From Phoma sp. XZ068 (lineage: Eukaryota; Ascomycota; Dothideomycetes; Pleosporales; Didymellaceae), in assembly GCA_004835665.1 (NCBI GenBank), contig RBKR01000017.1:372001-436000 (forward strand): a DNA stretch of 64,000 bases. Reading direction: 5' to 3'. The notes beneath the pieces are model-generated. The model ran no database searches, was not told the origin of the DNA, and was given only the letters and a program-made list of their open reading frames with translations. The position numbers and the translations under genes are program-made. How positions within the stretch are numbered: the first letter of the stretch is position 1; every line of letters begins with the position of its first letter. This document shows, piece by piece, positions 31,230 to 42,904 of this stretch.

Positions 31230-33025
31230 TCATGCCCTCCCAAGCTTGGCTTTTATGCCAGCGAGCTTTGCTTGAAGAATGCCCCTGAGTCCTCCAGCGG
31301 TGGTCGGTACCTCATGCACGCCCACAAAGCGGCGCACGAGCAGGTTGAATATATTACTAAAGCCCAGAGCTATGACGGTACCCGTCAGGATGATGACGTT
31401 GTATGGCATGCTGAAGTCAGGAGTCGGCAGGGGCAGCAAGAGCGACGTGGTGCGAATGTAGATGCCCTTCTTGTCCGCGGCCCGAGGCGACAGGACGCGA
31501 ATGATGGCCGGGGCAACATCGAAGCCTCGATTGGCGTCGGGTGGGTATTCAGTGTAGCGGAGGATGGCCTTCTCAAACTCATAGGTGAGCGTGACGGTGG
31601 AGCTCGGTGGAATGCGCATGCGCAGCTCGAGGTGGGTGCCGCGCTTTCTGTCCAGGGCCGGCTTGTAATATGTCTCCACGATAGGGCTCTCGGCGGATGT
31701 ATCGACATGGGCGCGCAGAGTGTGTAGATACGGCTTCATAAACCAAGGCAGCGACTCCAGGTAGACAAACTCGACGGCTTCGGTGGTGGAAGGGTTCTTG
31801 ATGATGGCCTGGGTGCTTCCACGCTCTTGGCCGTGTCCGTTGATGGATCGGGCAGCGACAAGCTGGGGGTCTGGACGGACCAGTCCTGTGGTCATCTGCT
31901 GCTCTGGCAGGGCAAGATCGAAGTTCGCGCCGACGGGGAGCTTGTAGCAGCGAAGCGTGTCTGAGGCGAGCCGTGTCTCGCTGAACTGTCCATCTGACTT
32001 GACATCCACAATGCGCTCAGGTGGGGTGTTGAGGCAGACGCTGTTGGTGTCTTCGCCGCCGTCGACCAACGGGCAGGATCCCCGCAGTGGTTTGCCAAAG
32101 ACCTCTTCGAGGGACCAGCCCGGTTCGGTGCGCTTGTGCAGGGGGAAGCAGGTGTCGTGGGCGTTGTAGTGCTTGGAGGTGTCGCACTCGATCTGTTCCA
32201 TGGGCAGAGGACGGGGAATGGGGTTGTCGCGCGGTCGTTTCGATCGAGCAATGTCTAGGACCATGTCCACGCTCTGCTCCATCTCCAGCGAGCAGTGGGC
32301 GTGTTCGAGGTCGCACACCGGGCGCACGTCGATGGCCATGGTCTGGAACGAAGCATCAAACAGCTTGCGTCCGTCCAGCAAGCTCGAGATGCCGGCCTTG
32401 CCCTTGCACGGGAGCAGCTTCAGGAAGGGCGTCAGGTTCTCGGTGCAGACGACCTCGTGGGGCAGAGTGCCGTGCAGCAGGTGCAGGTTGGAGGCGTTTC
32501 GATGGTCGCCCTCGGGCGAGAAGGCCATAACGGGGCGGATCGTCTTGGTGGCATCGATGAAGTTGAGCGAGGCGCAGAAGAGGCCAGACAGCGCGTTGGT
32601 GAGGGTCAGCCAGCGTGCGAATGCTCTGTGACACGTCAGGGCGGGGTTTCATAGCTGCTCGCGGTGACTTACTGCTCCTCGCGCTCTGCAGCGATCCACG
32701 CCCAGAGCTCGACGCCAGTCCCTCCTTCTCGCGCCCCCTGCCACGGGCGCTGGCCCCAGTTGTCAGCATCCCACCTTCCCACGCTGAACCGCAGATGCAG
32801 CTCTTGCGTATGGGCGTGCTGCAGGATCTGGCCCAGCGAGCGCGGCACATGGCGGAAGTTCTGCTGCTCAAACGCCGTCTGGCTCTCGTTGCTGCGGAAG
32901 TTGAACGAGGCGAGGAGCGAGTCTTGGGGGAGTGGGCGGAGCAGCAGCTGCTCGTGGTAGTCAGACGCGGCAGCGGCGCATGCTATGAATGCATTCAGCA
33001 GAAACAGGCACACGGAAGAGAGCAT
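31230..33025 (-). CDS. GPI16: GPI transamidase component Gpi16/PIG-T
   Basis: Two exons, complement of 31230-32625 and 32673-33025, give 582 residues; the 47 bp intron has a GTAAGT donor and TCACAG acceptor. I chose the second in-frame ATG (33025) because it places a clean signal peptide first (MLSSVCLFLLNAFIACAAA). The upstream ATG at 33079 would add 18 mainly polar residues. Lumenal domain marks include DYHEQLLLRPLP, FSVGRWDADNWG and the Cys-containing CFPLHKRTEPGWSLEEVFG. One membrane helix lies near the C-terminus (about 530-550, NVIILTGTVIALGFSNIFNLLV), followed by a short basic tail. Gpi16 is a core ER subunit of the complex that attaches GPI anchors to proteins. Confidence 0.93.
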
Positions 33026-33270
33026 CGCAGCATGGCAGCGTCGCCCTTGCCAATGCCAAACAGTGTTGTGGGAGAGCAAGATGTCAGCTATGGTGACGGC
33101 GGCGGAGGTGTAGGCGCGCGCGGCTCGTAATTGGCTGCAGCGCGACGGTGCAGGCGCTTGGCGTCACCGACGGCCGGGGCGCGATTTCTGTTCGTCGCCT
33201 GCAGGTCGGGCTATCTGATCCAACCTCACCACTCGCCCGCCCCCAGCACCACCCGCAGCGAGCAGACAAC

Positions 33271-34227
33271 ATGGCCGCCGCCGAGACGCGCAGGCTGCTT
33301 GGTAGGTTCCTTCCCATGGCATTCGCTGGATTAGTCAGCTAACAGCGCGCAGAACAGCTCATGGGCGAGCAGCTCATGAGCGGCTCCGACCAGCGCGCGC
33401 CGCAGCTGAGCATCACCGACCCCAAGGTCTGCCGCTCCTACCTGGTCGGCAACTGCCCCCACGACCTCTTCACCAACACCAAGAACGAGCTCGGGCCCTG
33501 CCCCAAGGTCCACAACGAAGCCCTCAAGACCGAGTACAACGAGGCCGACGCCGACCAGAAGCGCAGATGGGGCTTCGACTTTGACTATCTGCGCGACATG
33601 CAGCACCACATTGACGGCTGCAACCGCAAGATCGACCAGGCCCAGCGCCGTCTGGAGAAGACTCCCGAGGAGATTCGACAGACGAATGCGCTGGTGAGTC
33701 CACTCCACCCTCCCGACAACTGACCCACTAACGACTGCCAGCTCAAATCAATCAACGAGCTGACCAAATCCATCGACGCCGGCATGCTCGAAGTCCAGAT
33801 CATGGGCGAAGAGGGCGTCGTCAACATGGCCGTGCAAGAGTTCACAAAGGTCCGCATGAAGAAGGCAGAGAAGGAGGAACGCGAGAGGGAGCTGCGCGCC
33901 CTGTCAGACACCGGAGGACCATCGGGCCACCAGAAGCTCCAGGTCTGTGACGTGTGCGGCGCCTATCTGAGTCGCCTGGACAATGATCGCCGATTAGCAG
34001 ACCACTTCTACGGCAAGATGCATCTCGGCTACGCGCAGATGCGCAAGTCGTACGAGTCCCTGCAAAAGGAGCTCAAGGGCCGCGCCCCTCCCCGCGACGC
34101 ATACCCTTCACAAGGCGACGACCGAGCAGCAGGCAGCTGGGGCGGCGGCGGCTACGGGGGAGGTGGTGGCGGATACGGCGGCCGCGGCGGGCGGCGTGGC
34201 CGTGGCGGCAGAAGAGGTGGATGGTAA
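33271..34227 (+). CDS. LUC7: LUC7-like U1 snRNP splicing factor
   Basis: Three exons, 33271-33301, 33353-33693 and 33742-34227, give 285 residues. The first exon (31 bp) supplies MAAAETRRLL and the join yields LLEQLMGEQLM, the Luc7 N-terminus. Two zinc fingers are visible: a CCCH type (CRSYLVGNCPH...GPCPKVH) and a C2H2 type (CDVCGAYL...HFYGKMH). A charged coiled-coil lies between. The C-terminus is Gly/Arg-rich (GGGGYGG, RGGRRGRGG), an RGG-like tail replacing the RS tail of animal relatives. Luc7 is part of the U1 snRNP and influences 5' splice-site selection. About 245 bp separate it from the divergent GPI16 gene. Confidence 0.94.
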
Positions 34228-35011
34228 TTGTCCTTCGGTTCGGCGTTCAAGGTGTGTCATGACGATTCCCAAACGGTCCAACTTACTACAGCATGATTGC
34301 GAGCGACCCTTAGCTGCGACTTTTTTTTCAGCAGTACTTGTACAACAGAGGCCATCTACAGAGCCATTCGGAGCATGGAGCTCGCGACCTAGTCCCAATC
34401 AAACTATGTACGCCTACACCATGACTCGTTTGATTCGTCTCTAACCTCCAACAAGGGATTGCGTGCGACTTTGCCTATTGCTCGGCACAAGTCATGACAG
34501 TACTTGAAACTCAATTGGACCCAGGGATACTGGTGAGTTGACCTCTCTCTTGTGCCTAGCGCTCCGAGGGCCACTCATCGACGGTATACGCACCCTGTAT
34601 TCGCACCCTCTCATTTCCAACCTCGTCATTCTGTCACGCGTCCTCTTGTGTCTTCCTGGCATCAATGCGAGCGCTCTTGTCTCCGCGTTTGCCGGTAACA
34701 TCCATCGCCGACGCTCAGCACATGCTAGCGTATATGCACACTCTGCTCAGGTAAGTATCTGAATGGAGTTGTAGGAATGAGCGTGCTCGAGCAGGAGGTA
34801 GTCGTTGATGCTTATTCGTCGCACAAAGTCGCTTCCGACCTTCCACACTCAGGAATGTAGCGTGGTTGCATTTCATTGCGTCAGTAGGATCTCCCGCCCC
34901 CTACCCTGGCGAAAAATGCGCGGCAGTCCAAGCTCGAGCTCCAAGACCATGGTGTATAGCCTACAATATCTATAAATTCCTTCTTTTTTGTTCAGCCTGT
35001 CCACCAGCACC
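34228..35011. other. Intergenic, no gene seen
   Basis: Lies between LUC7 and the aspartic protease on the same strand. A run of T residues at about 34320-34328 belongs to the likely LUC7 3' UTR. Short frames lack features. Confidence 0.5.
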
Positions 35012-36501
35012 ATGCATTCACCTTGTCTCTTGTTGGGTCTACTCACATCCGCAGCTCAGCATGCGTTTGCATTAGAACGCCGCCTGCCAGCCGGTGTACA
35101 AGGTAGTATATTTCGACACATCGCGTAGCAGTAGCTGACTGGAATAGTCACGAGCAATGTGCTCAACCTCGAGGTTGGAGACTCGTTGATGGGCGCCCTG
35201 ACGCCGTCTTCCGAGTACCTCGCAAGTCTACGTCGCAACGCCAACCGGAAGGCGAAACGTCAGGAGGACACCATCGCAAATGTCCACGAGAACCTCGTCA
35301 CCCTCGGGGGCAGAGTGTATATGACCAGAGTCACCCTTGGGAGTCGTGTCTACTCCCTCGTCATCGACACGGGCAGCTCAGATACGTGGGCCGCGCAGGC
35401 TGGCTTGATATGCAAGGACCAGTATGGCGCCACTGTCGCGACGTCTAATTGCAGATTCGGTCCACTCTACAACACAGCTGTTTCGAACAGCTACAAGCCT
35501 TACAGCCCGCAACAGTCTTTTAGTGTCAACTACACCAGCGGTGAGTATCTCAAGGGCATCCTCGCTACCGAACTGGTCGGCATTGGTGATGTAGGCGCGG
35601 GCTATGCTCCACGTCAAATCGTTAACCAGACCATTGGCGTTGTGCAGCAAGGTTACTGGGATGGCGATGGTACGAGCAGCGGATTGATGGGCCTTGCATA
35701 CACCAGGCTTGCCAGTGGAAGCAGCTCCGTTGGATACGAGGCCTTCATGTTCTCTCTGTAAGTCCCTCAGCTCTGTCAGACTCGTCCACATCCTCCAGCT
35801 TTGGAAATTACACCACTCACTGCGATGTCTTCACCGCTAACACTCCCAGCTTCGACCAAGGCTACTATCCCCCCGTCTTCTCCCTCGCCCTCAATCGCAC
35901 CTCATCTCTCCCACGCTCCCCCTCCAAAGCCCCAGGCGGCGTCCTCGCAATCGGCGGCATCCCCGACGTAACCTTCGACTCAACCTCCTGGGTCGAAACC
36001 CCCATCGTCCCCGTCTCCGCAAGCGTCTACACATACTACAGCATCCGCATCGACGGCTTCAGCATCACGCCCCCCCTAGGCTCCTTCGTGACCCCACAAA
36101 ACTACGCCGCCAGCGCCCAAAACATCATCGTCGACTCTGGCACTACGCTTATCTACCTCCCCGACCGCATCGCTAATTACGTTGCCTCCCTGTTTCAGCC
36201 GGCTGCCGTGTGGAATGCTAATTCTGGTCTTTTCGTCGTGAATTGTGCGGCTGTTGCGCCGAGGGTTGGCGTCACGATTGGTGGGAAGACGTTCTTCATT
36301 AGTACCGACGATTTGATGAATAAGGGCTCGGGAGCTGTGGGCGGTGCGGCGGCGGGGACATCGGCGGGGCAGTGCGTACTGGCTATTCAGCGGACGGAGG
36401 GTGGGGCCGCGGTGTTGGGGGATAGTTGGTTGAAGAATGTGTTGGTTGTTTTTGATCTTGGGGGGAATGAGGTGAGGATTGCGAGGAGGGAGGTTTATTA
36501 G
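35012..36501 (+). CDS. Pepsin-like aspartic protease, secreted
   Basis: Three exons, 35012-35102, 35148-35757 and 35850-36501, give 450 residues with all joins in frame. Introns are 45 and 92 bp. Residues 1-21 are a signal peptide, followed by a propeptide-like basic stretch (RRNANRKAKR near 60-69). Both catalytic aspartates are present: DTGSSDTW at 104-111 and DSGTTLIYLP at 329-338. Other family marks are FDQGYYPPVFSLAL at 235-248 and a C-terminal GDSWLKNVLVVFDLGGNEV. There is no hydrophobic C-terminal tail, so a GPI-anchored yapsin is unlikely and a secreted or vacuolar protease is preferred. An alternative acceptor exists in intron 2, but only the one used keeps FSLFDQG intact. Confidence 0.92.
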
Positions 36502-38431
36502 GTGGACGTGGGAGGACGTGTTTGAATGAGAGAGGACGTGGTGTGTGTGCGTGATGAGGAGTCGACATTGCAGGAAGGGAGTCCGCGTGGCTGCATGGCG
36601 ATGTTCGACGAGGAGAGGAGGGGAGGAGTTGCATGGTAGGTTTTCTTGGACGGTTGCATTTTTTTTTTTTTGCATTATTATCTGCATTACCGATATTACT
36701 ATCTGCATTACCTACATTACTATCTGCATTACGACCTTTTCATAACCATAGCTTGTGTGACGTCTTGCATCAGACTGAGATTGTTTTCTCCTTCACTCCT
36801 TGTTACTGATTTCAAGGCTGCTGAGGGCGATTGATTCCTACTTACCTTGTCTACTTTCGTATTTGTTCATGTTGAGATTTGGATGTTAGCTGCATGATCA
36901 TACAGCGCGATCATCATGATGTCAACTCGGCAGGCTGGGAGATTGATATATTTGGCGGCTGTGTCCTTGTCCTGCTATCATCCTCGGTGAAACAGGAGCT
37001 TCGTGTACGTCGTGTATTCGGTGGTCATTCTCGGAAGGCATGACAAGGAGTTGGAAAGGTATCGGCAGACTTGTGGGTGTTGGCTGGGAAGTAACTGTAT
37101 TGTTGTGTTGAATATGACAGAGATGTATCTATTCGAAAAGCAGTCAGGGCTAATTTTACTCCAGGATTGAGCACCCAAGCGTGGTCGAATTGAGGGGAAC
37201 GAAATTGATTCAGATGGACTTGTGTTGAAGATGCGAGGACCCAATGCCATTAGCGACGGTCGAGCTATTGGTATCTTGGTGACCGCAAGGCCCTGGAACA
37301 CTATCGGAGTCAATGCTGCGATGCTAGAATTGGCCGTTGAGTTGGGGCTGTGACACAGGAGTCGTGTATTCATGTCCTGATCGACTGGAGATATACCTCT
37401 TTCCATCATTTCGCTTATGCTGTGATCGGATGATTGGACAGGTGTGAGGTGATAGTAGTCGCCCGGCCTGCAGCTGAAATGAAACCTTTGACAGAGGCCA
37501 TGATTCTAGCGATGGTTGACCTGCGTTTGTGTCACGAATGCTGATGGCTTGCCGGGTGTTACACTGGCTTGTCGTGTTTCTCCTCATGGCAATTGTGACT
37601 GAGGATGGGGATCGGGATCGCATTTCTTGGTGTAACAGGTTTCGACGTTTGATTAGGTTGTGGTTTGGTACACATTGGTGGGCTTGCAAAGTGGACTGTT
37701 TGAAGGATCTGACAGGATGAAACTTCTTGGTACAGTGCGATGATTTACCACCTTTCGCATCTTGAGTTCTATCTTAAAATGCGTGGTTTCACACGAGTAA
37801 TCTGTTTTGAAGAATTATCTATGCACGAAGTTATGTTCGGTCTTTGGAAGTTGGATTTTAGGTCTTCAACTGTGTGCAATATTGAAGGGGAAACGAGCAG
37901 GGCGTGAAAAATATCCAGGCAGTGGAGAGAACATATCTCTCATAGGCAATGCGGGCGCTACAGTTTCTTGCTCTTTTTAGTCTTTTCCTGCTTGATGTAA
38001 GATTCGTCAGTAATCGTGTGGTTGAAGATACGAAACCCCAATGAGGTTTTACGTCTCGATATCAAGTGACAGGCATCAAAGAAGTAAAAATATAGTAAGA
38101 TGGCCGCCACTTATATATATTTCACTACCAACGTTATTTCAAACACCAACCGCAGTATTCAGCGTCGTTCTTGGGAGCATGCCCTTTCACCTGCATTATC
38201 GTCTCGTGCGTTTCATACAGAGAATGCAATCATCTTTTCCTTTACATCAGCGGAGCTCGCGCAAACACCGCTTGCCAAGTCATTTTTGCAATGGGCATAG
38301 ACATTGTTTAGAAACAAACCCCATATCAGATTTTCACTTTCCCATTGCCATCACAGATGATCTGATATATCTACCAGTACCCAATAATTCCATTCAACGA
38401 AACCATCGCACCTGTCTGAAGGCAACAACAC
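36502..38431. other. 1.9 kb intergenic region
   Basis: Contains the TATCTGCATTAC repeat and, on the minus strand at 37958-38110, a 50-codon open stretch with a coding-like end (see findings). No complete gene could be built. Confidence 0.4.
36671..36733. repeat. Tandem TATCTGCATTAC repeat after a poly-T run
   Basis: Three TATCTGCATTAC cores separated by CGATATTAC or CTACATTAC follow a run of 12-13 T at 36658-36670. The block lies downstream of the protease gene. Confidence 0.85.
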
Positions 38432-38656
38432 ATGGGCTTCAATATCTTCACGATGGCGAGCACTATTCTCGTTGGCATCTTGGTCGCGATCATCATAGGT
38501 AAGCTATACGAGCTTACGGTGCTATTACAAAGGCGGGACCTTGAAGACAATGTAGATAGCGACAGGGGAATGGCTAAGATGAATGGCAAAGGAGATTCTG
38601 TGCTTGCCGTTGTGCATCTGGTTCCTGAGATTGTAGTCACCCCTCCACAGGACTAA
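38432..38656 (+). CDS. Small single-pass membrane protein, hypothetical
   Basis: Not recognised. A 74-residue frame starts MGFNIFTMASTILVGILVAIIIGKL, giving one strong hydrophobic helix at about 9-24. A charged stretch follows (LLQRRDLEDNVDSDRG), then a second mildly hydrophobic end (VLAVVHLVPEIVV). The gene lies 247 bp upstream of another small membrane protein on the same strand. Size and lack of introns leave room for chance; the amphipathic and charged layout favours a real protein. Confidence 0.4.
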   Translation: MGFNIFTMASTILVGILVAIIIGKLYELTVLLQRRDLEDNVDSDRGMAKMNGKGDSVLAVVHLVPEIVVTPPQD

Positions 38657-38903
38657 TGGCCACCTGGGAACCAGAGTTCGCGTAGTATTTTTTTAAAAGC
38701 TGCTCAATGCCATTTTCTGCTACGTGAAAGACTTCTGGCTGTGTAGCTGTGTAAAGTGACCTTCACTTAGTCCTCGCTAGTAAAGCGTCCGAGCACCATA
38801 CCTACATAACCCAGCTCAAGATCTGACCGACCGGTTCAATCCCTCAACTCGCATCACTACTTCAACACTTCAACCAAGATCTGCAAACTGCACATCCCAC
38901 AAA

Positions 38904-39182
38904 ATGTCCACCACCACCCCCTCCGCGCACAGCGTAGCCGCTCGAAAGGCCGCAGTCTTCGGCAGCCTCATCACCATGATCACCGGAATATTCGCCATAG
39001 CTATCATCGTTATACTTGACTTGCTCAAGCATGACAAGGTGGCTGCACGCTTCGCCACTCATATCAGCGTCGCTTTGTTCACTGGCTTCGTGTTCACAGG
39101 TGGCATAGCTGTGGCTTTCGCGATCGACGGCCGGCATCAGGCTCACCGACAGCGCGAGATGCGTTTGTCAGAGAAGGCTTAA
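38904..39182 (+). CDS. Small two-helix membrane protein, hypothetical
   Basis: Not recognised. A 92-residue frame from the ATG at 38904 (AAAATGTCC context) has two hydrophobic helices, about 17-38 (AVFGSLITMITGIFAIAIIVIL) and 52-72, joined by a charged loop (DLLKHDKVAARF). A basic and polar tail ends in REMRLSEKA. Codons are C-rich at third positions in the first half, as in neighbouring real genes, which makes this the more credible of the two small frames. Confidence 0.6.
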   Translation: MSTTTPSAHSVAARKAAVFGSLITMITGIFAIAIIVILDLLKHDKVAARFATHISVALFTGFVFTGGIAVAFAIDGRHQAHRQREMRLSEKA

Positions 39183-39538
39183 TTCAAGGAGTTATGCCTG
39201 ATCTCAGTCTATCAGGGTGTACCAGATAGCTTTAATTCTGGAAGGCTGGGAGAGAAAGGCAAACGAACATCAGATCAGTACAATGCGAGTCAAACACCTG
39301 CAAAAGCGTATCTCCCCTTCACTTGCAATGTTCATCGGCGGAAGCTTTGATGGTTCGGGTGGATGTGCTGAGAAGGCTCATACCGCTATCTGCGGAGAAC
39401 GGGATCGGAAGTTGAGCCACCAGTTATCACTGAGATTTGTTACACATCTTGTTTTGTGGGTGTCGAATATCAATTGGCTTTCACCTTCGACTTGGGTGAT
39501 GCCGTCCATGTCTAAAATACTTGAGTGTATTATCGCTA
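39183..39538. other. Intergenic, convergent 3' ends
   Basis: Between the small membrane protein gene and the DUF1769 gene. No gene is supported; the frame at 39217-39624 overlaps the DUF1769 3' end and lacks features. Confidence 0.45.
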
Positions 39539-40884
39539 CTAACTTGAACTCCTATGTCGATCTCTCAAGTGATTCTCGACAGTTTTGTCGTCTATACCAT
39601 CGATTGTCTTTGCATGTGACCTAGGTGGCGTGCTATCATCACTGCTTGTCTCTGAATTAGATGTGTTGCCAATGCCTATGGCGCCGAAAACAGCCGATGC
39701 CGACTGTGTTGCTGCATTGTTGAGTGTGTAATCACTGTCGTTCTCTCTCGTGTACGATTTCGGCGCTTTAAACCCAGGTGGCTCATGGAATGACGGTGCT
39801 CTGCTGCCTCCGAGAATCTCTCGTTGTGTGCTTTGCCGTCTAACTTCGTCTGTTTCTATCGTCGGGTGCTCTGGCTCATCTTTGGGTCCTGCTTCGGTTG
39901 CGTTTATTGGGGTGCTGCTCGTGCCGTTTTTCTCAAGATCGCCGTTTTTCAGCGTATCCTCGAGTTCCTTTCCAAACAGTAGTCGGAAGAAAACTACAAA
40001 CACCACCTCCCCGCTCTCCCTACTCTTCAACACAAACCGTAAATGATGCGTCTTCTCATCGATATACTTCGCTACACTGATTGAGAACCCTGGCAACCTC
40101 AATGAAAAGTTCGAAAAGTCCAAATACGGATTAAAGAAGTCGGCATGGTACATTCTTCCTTTCTCGAACGTGAACTTCCCCAATCGTGATTGATCGATGA
40201 AGAACTTCCGCCGTGCTTTCCAATTCGATGGCATGTTGTGGCTCTCACGAACTGATTCGCCGGAGAGTGATGCGCCTTCCTCCACGACATCTGCTTCCAG
40301 GTTCTTCATCTGCTCCTCCGCACTCTCTTCTTCGATATTGCCGCCAATCCTAAAGGCGAAGAAACTGCTCAGTCCGGGACCGTACAGATACGGCTCATCG
40401 CCGTAGGGATCTGCGTACAAGCCCGGATCTAGCAAGGTGGTCACAATTTTGAGGGCCGTTTTGGTTCCTGGTGGCAAGCGATCGCGCACGGGGTGGCTAA
40501 AATCGAAGCCCATGACTAGTTCTGTACCGGAGATATCGCGTTTGGGCACGAACGACCATGCGACTGAGTATCGGTCTGATGTGTGCAAGGGGTGGTTGAA
40601 ATAGTCCGAGTTCGGGGGCGAGTCTTTGGGTAGGCCATGGTAGTCTTTTATACGGACACGAAGATATGTTGTCGCAAGGTCGTTGTCGACTTTGTGGACA
40701 TCTGGATTGTTTACAGATACTTGAGTGTGAGTGTTGGGGTCGTATGTTGGGCCGACAGTCACTGTGGTAGCATGATTAGATCGCTGGAGTTGATTTGCTG
40801 ACCAGGTGTGGCCGAACCTTGAAGCAAATACTTATCGCGAGCCGCAGGGTCTACAACAGCTTCAGATCCTCCAAGCAGCCCCAT
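39539..40884 (-). CDS. DUF1769 (UPF0590-like) protein
   Basis: Two exons, complement of 39539-40761 and 40803-40884, give 434 residues; the 41 bp intron has a GTCAGC donor and CCACAG acceptor. The first exon supplies MGLLGGSEAVVDPAARDKYLLQ, and the join reads SATPVTVGPTYDPNTHTQV, the conserved DUF1769 opening. Further conserved blocks are YLRVRIKDYHGLP, RYSVAWSFVPKRDISGTELVMGFDFSHPVRDRLPPG, DPYGDEPYLYGPGLSS and FFNPYLDFSNFSLRLPGFSISVAKY. The C-terminal 130 residues are low-complexity Ser/Thr/Glu. The family is widespread in fungi and its function is not known. The frame is closed by a stop seven codons upstream of the chosen ATG. Confidence 0.88.
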
Positions 40885-41579
40885 AATCAAATGGAAATGC
40901 GCTCAAACACCTTAAACTGAGATGGAAAACATTGATAAGTAGTAAAAGGTCTCTCGTGGGGGAAATCGAGATGCTGGTGAAGTTGGAGGCAAGAGCAGTA
41001 GGGCCGAGGGGTAAGAGCCGTGCAAGCCTCAGTGAGGCACTGGAAGTTACAGCCACAAGGTTTACGCAAGACATCGTATGGGGAAACAGGCTTGATGCTA
41101 GAAGGGTTAGAAGGTCTGGATGCGTGACGTCGATGTCGGGGCGGTGCCCAATCAGCAACCTCGGCGATAAGCGAGCCCGTTCGGATGCATCGTAGCCGAG
41201 GAGAATACGATGTGCATTGTATGATTAATGCGTAGATGTTGGCAGGATATAGCAGTTCATTCAGTTGAGCGGAACACAGTTGTGTGTCCGCGCCTAAGGT
41301 TATCAAATCCTACTTGTGCTCTACAAAAGCAGCCTCGTTTGCGAAAGCTTTCTTGTTCACGACCTGGTCTCTAATAAGTCGTCAGTAGCTGATTGGCAGT
41401 AGTGCATTGAAGTATAATGTCTCAAACGTTTGTGGATGATGACATTGCAATTCGAAAAGCCTTCTACTTCTTATTCGTGTACAAGTCTACCTCTTGGCTG
41501 CCGTGTAATGTACAGGTCTATATCATAATTTCGTAACGAACAACGAGTCGTGTCTAGAATGTATGAGAACTTGAAGCAC
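40885..41579. other. Intergenic, with a possible extra 3' exon of the flavin oxidoreductase
   Basis: This holds the DUF1769 promoter and the 3' side of the OYE gene. A coding-like stretch at 41310-41370 on the minus strand could be an additional last exon of the OYE gene (see findings). Confidence 0.4.
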
Positions 41580-42904
41580 TCACTTCTTGCCTCTGCCACC
41601 AAAACCCCAGCGGATTTGGTTGGCCCATCGACCTTCCACACCGAGGTCGTCCGCGAACTGCCACACAAGGCCAGGGTTCTTCTGGAACATGCGGCCAATG
41701 AAGGCAACGTCAAGGTTGTCATCTTCAAGGTACCCGTTGGCTTGCTTGCCGTTGGTGATGGAACCGACGGTACCGACAAGCATCTTGTCACCGACCTTGT
41801 CCTTGACGGCCTTAGCAAAGGGCTCCTGGTACCCAGGTCCGCCGTGGATGTGCTGCTTCTCGTGTAGGCCGCCAGACGAAACATCAAGAAGATCAACACC
41901 CTTCTCGGCAAGCTGCTCGGAGAGCTTGACGGTCTGATCAACGGTCCAACCCTCGATTCCAGCCTCTTCAAGCCAGTCAGTCGCACTGATGCGCAGAAGA
42001 AGGGGCATGTCCTCAGGAATGGTAGCACGAGCCAGGTCAACGATCTCGAGGGTCAGACGGGTGCGGTTTTCGAAGGAACCGCCATACTTGTCGGTACGCT
42101 TGTTCGATGCAGGAGACAAGAACGAGTGGAGAAGGTAGCCGTGGGCGTTGTGAATCTCAATAAAGTCAAAGCCGATAGAGACAGCACGCTCGATGGCGGC
42201 CTTGAAGTCCTTCTTCAGCTGCTCGATATCATCAAGAGTCATTTCCTTGGGCTGACAGTGGTTGTCGTTGAAAGCGATAGCAGAAGGTGCGTAGACGTTG
42301 TCGGGCCAGCCGTTCAAGTCCTTTCCAGCAATGTCGCCCTTGCTCAACCAGGGGGCAACTGTGCTGGCTTTGCGACCAGCGTGTGCAAGCTGAATACCAA
42401 TCTTCTGGCTCTGACCGTGAGCAAACTCGACAATCCTGCGCAGAGGCTCCTTCTGAGAGTCCTTCCACAACCCAACATCCTCAGGAGTGATGCGACCGTT
42501 GAACTGGACTGCAGTAGCCTCGACCATGGTCAAACCGGGGCCGCGCTGGAGGATGCCACCCAAGTGAGTGAGCTGCCAGTCTGTGGCATGGCCATCCTGA
42601 GCCGAGTACTGGCAAAGTGGCGATAGCGCAATGCGGTTCTGCATTTGAAGGCCGCGGATCTTAAGTGGGGTGAATAGCTTGGGGATCTTCGACCTGCCAT
42701 CGGTCATGCCAAGTGCGGTACCGGCTCGTGGATCCTGAAGAGGAGTAAAGTACGAGATCTGCAATAGTTAGAACGAATCCTAGACTTCTTGTATTGTTCA
42801 CGTACACCAGGAGCTGCGACATTCCTTAGGTGGTCCTCTGTTGGGACGTCCTTGGGGATAGCATGGTGAGAGTGGGGCTTGTCGGTGTTCGATTCAGCGC
42901 CCAT
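41580..42904 (-). CDS. OYE/YqjM-type NADH:flavin oxidoreductase
   Basis: Two exons, complement of 41580-42758 and 42806-42904, give 425 residues; the 47 bp intron has a GTACGT donor and TTGCAG acceptor. The join reads RNVAAPGISYFTPLQDP, as in fungal YqjM-like enzymes. TIM-barrel marks: KLFTPLKIRGLQMQNRIALSPLCQYSA, the substrate/FMN segment GIQLAHAGRKAS, FIEIHNAHGYLLHSFLSPASNKRTDKYGGSFENR, and GTVGSITNGKQANGYLEDDNLDVAFIGR. The Cys in SPLCQYS and the HNAHGYLLHSFL block favour the thermophilic-like (YqjM) class rather than classical yeast OYE. These flavoenzymes reduce activated C=C bonds with NAD(P)H; the natural substrate is unknown. The stop codon overlaps a GTGAGT splice-donor consensus, so a further exon is possible. 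Confidence 0.9.

Noticed and set aside
32087..32654. Plus-strand frames opposite GPI16
   Set aside because: Arg/Cys/Ser-rich compositions typical of antisense frames in C-biased coding DNA.
38769..38850. tRNA-like pieces (TCCTCGCTAGTAAAG and GGTTCAATCCC)
   Set aside because: A-box consensus is poor, the spacing to the B-box-like word is too long, and no acceptor stem or anticodon arm can be folded.
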